From DATLSM01 sp049585815 (GTDB lineage: Bacteria; Actinomycetota; Thermoleophilia; Solirubrobacterales; 70-9): a DNA stretch of 36,317 nucleotides. The stretch spans positions 1-36,317 of the forward strand of contig JBAVAR010000057.1 in assembly GCA_049585815.1 (NCBI GenBank). The letters are read 5' to 3'. A program made the position numbers and the translations under genes. Below the pieces are notes generated by a model that saw only the letters and a list, made by a program, of their open reading frames with translations, searched no databases and was not told the DNA's origin. Below are positions 34,757 through 36,317 of the stretch, piece by piece (the first letter of the stretch is position 1; the number at the start of each line of letters is the position of its first letter).

Positions 34757-36317
34757 TTCGAGCCTCCGCGGCGACGATGGCGCCTGCCCGGGCGGCGCTT
34801 ATGCGTCTTGGGCCTGTGATGCTTGGGCTGGGAAGCGGCGACGGCGTTGCCGCCGGAGCCAAGGTTGGCGACGGTCCCGCTATGGGGAAGGGTCGGCGAG
34901 GAGCTGCCGACGCCGTGACACTCATCGGCAGATTCGCAGGGGAGCGGTGGCTTTTCAATAGGAAAGCCACCGTTAATACGGGCGTCGTAGAACTTTATGT
35001 ATTGACCATTGCGGTCTTCGGGGACAAGGGTATCGCGGGTCGAGAAGTAGGCGTTGACGCCGTTTGCGCTAACGCCGGCGAACCCGCCCTGGATCCCAGT
35101 TGCACCCTCCTGCCGGCCGGCACGGTCAGCTGCATCGGTGCCAGTAGTGATGAGCTGTGGACGACCTTCAACGTACTCGTAAACATCCTCGACTTCGTTG
35201 GTATCGGTCTGAACGAGCGATTCAACGGTGGAAAAGAACGTTCGTCCGTCATCCGACATGAAAAGGCCCTGGGTGCTGGCCGAGACATCGTGGGTAGGAG
35301 CCGCACCGGTAGGATTGCAGGAGACGCAGACGAACTTGCCCGTCGATGGTTCGTAGGTATACATCTCCTCGCAGTTCCGGTACACCGGAACTCCTCCAGT
35401 CGTTTCGTTCCCAAAATGAAAGATGGAGCAATAGCCGTTGGGGTCGGTGGGGCTGTATGAGGTGATCTGGTCAGGAGTGATGAATGCGGCGCGACTGTCA
35501 TTAGGGGTGACCTGGATTCTAGAGATCGGGTCGTTTCTGCAGTTCACACTGAGACTGAAAAACTGCTGCGCGCATTCCTCAGCCGGGGTGAAAGACGTTA
35601 CATACTTAAGTTCTTCGTCGGCAGCGATGTAGTCGTAGAGATTCATTGCGCCAGAAATTCCCCTTGAGCCAACGAGCTGCTCGGGGGAGTAAAAGTAGAT
35701 GTCGCCGTTAGCCGAGATTGCCGAGTCAGAGAATCCGTTGCCGCCAGCCCCGCCGGTGAGGAAGGAGTAAAGATAGGTGGAGATCGGCACCGCGCTGCAG
35801 CTGGTGGTCCAGGGGACTCCATTACGCAGCGCCGGGTGGCAATCGCCGGTATTGCCCGACCCGCCGGGTTGGCTTTCTTCCTGTGACTTTGAGATCAAGG
35901 TGAGGGGATGGCCTTCTTTTTCTCCCTGTTCTGACCACATGTAAAGAGAGGCGCCAACGTGTTCGGGGTCTTCAGGGGTCAGGTGTTCTTCTGAGGTAAA
36001 GAAGACCTTCGATCCATCCGGTGTCATGCCAACGAAGGTGACCGGCTTGCCTTCGGCGATTTCGTGCGTGACCATATCTTCTACGCGCATGTAGAGGTGG
36101 ACCGGAGTGGCGGTGAATCGAGGACAGAGCCCGACTCTGATTTCACCTCCGTTGCGGCACACGGTGGTACCGGCGGTGGCAGTTGAGATCAGGATGTGCG
36201 AGCCATCGGCAGAAACAGCTGGGAAGCGGAGGAACTCTTCTTCCCCGCCGGCCACTTCAATGTTGCCTGAGTAGGTCTGGGGAGGCGTTTTTGCAAACAC
36301 AGGGTCCTGGGGAATGT
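34753..36317 (-). CDS. A1: C-terminal part of an A-type exported propeller protein, runs off right edge
   Basis: The frame is open to the window end (no stop between 36300 and 36317), so the visible 521 codons are the C-terminal part only. They hold the TolB/PD40-like propeller with repeats such as VSADGSHILIST, MTPDGSKVFFTSEEHLTPED, ISANGDIYFYSPEQLVG, VTPNDSRAAFITPDQI and MSDDGRTFFSTVESLVQTDT, ending in FYDARINGGFP as in A2 and A3. The tail has CESADECHGVG but not the CxxGFVxKHxxC motif of A2 and A3; it ends with KTHKRRPGRRHRRRGGSK. The stop overlaps the B1 start by 4 bases. By analogy, the missing part should carry a signal peptide, NHL repeats and fibronectin-III-like domains (inference). 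Confidence 0.88.
   Translation of the reverse strand, partial: IPQDPVFAKTPPQTYSGNIEVAGGEEEFLRFPAVSADGSHILISTATAGTTVCRNGGEIRVGLCPRFTATPVHLYMRVEDMVTHEIAEGKPVTFVGMTPDGSKVFFTSEEHLTPEDPEHVGASLYMWSEQGEKEGHPLTLISKSQEESQPGGSGNTGDCHPALRNGVPWTTSCSAVPISTYLYSFLTGGAGGNGFSDSAISANGDIYFYSPEQLVGSRGISGAMNLYDYIAADEELKYVTSFTPAEECAQQFFSLSVNCRNDPISRIQVTPNDSRAAFITPDQITSYSPTDPNGYCSIFHFGNETTGGVPVYRNCEEMYTYEPSTGKFVCVSCNPTGAAPTHDVSASTQGLFMSDDGRTFFSTVESLVQTDTNEVEDVYEYVEGRPQLITTGTDAADRAGRQEGATGIQGGFAGVSANGVNAYFSTRDTLVPEDRNGQYIKFYDARINGGFPIEKPPLPCESADECHGVGSSSPTLPHSGTVANLGSGGNAVAASQPKHHRPKTHKRRPGRRHRRRGGSK

Noticed and set aside
1..36317. CRISPR arrays, insertion sequences, rRNA or tRNA genes
   Set aside because: I found no regularly spaced repeats, no transposase or integrase motifs, and no rRNA or complete tRNA sequence by eye.

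Overview
The window looks like chromosomal DNA of a high-GC actinobacterium. The best match is the class Thermoleophilia (Solirubrobacterales-like): very long exported NHL/fibronectin-III/propeller proteins with a Cys-Pro-Asn...Asp-Cys-Arg-Ala-Tyr-Glu signature, short proteins with an N-terminal K-L-R signal anchor, a collagen-like exported protein, and many TetR regulators and MMPL transporters. This assignment is inferred from protein families; there is no rRNA or other marker gene in the window.

Layout. Two blocks of giant exported proteins, all on the minus strand, flank an unrelated middle section. The right block (36317 down to 24742) reads A1 (partial) - B1 - A2 - B2 and is followed by a small anchored protein (24687-24055). 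The left block (9633 down to 1) reads collagen-like protein - A3 - B3 - A4 (partial). A-type proteins carry an NHL beta-propeller, fibronectin-III-like repeats, a Cys/DCRAYE signature, a second TolB/PD40-like propeller and a Lys/Arg-rich C-terminus. B-type proteins are about 930-1140 aa, share an AGGHP motif near the mature N-terminus and repeated all-beta segments, and also usually end in a basic tail. At all four A/B or B/A junctions the stop of one reading frame overlaps a possible start of the next by 4 bases (ATGA or GTGA). The C-terminal parts of B1 and B3 are close to identical in DNA over 435 aligned bases although 31 kb apart.

Middle, 10.5-19 kb: a decaying catabolic/efflux locus. 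Intact genes are an alpha/beta-hydrolase with its TetR regulator, a divergent MMPL transporter and a second TetR. Around them lie a doubly frameshifted TetR gene, an NTF2/SnoaL-like gene with an amber codon and a frameshift, an enoyl-CoA hydratase gene with an in-frame TGA overlapping a frameshifted zinc alcohol dehydrogenase gene, an HxlR gene without a usable start, and a 63-bp MMPL remnant. The very long neighbouring genes are all open, so these lesions look like real decay rather than poor sequence.

Middle, 19-24.7 kb: a GT-C-like polytopic membrane protein with a single-pass partner gene, a lipoprotein, and several stretches without convincing genes.

The main candidate for an undescribed system is the repeated A/B pair of exported proteins. 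I infer that A and B act together at or outside the cell surface; nothing in the sequence fixes a biochemical function.
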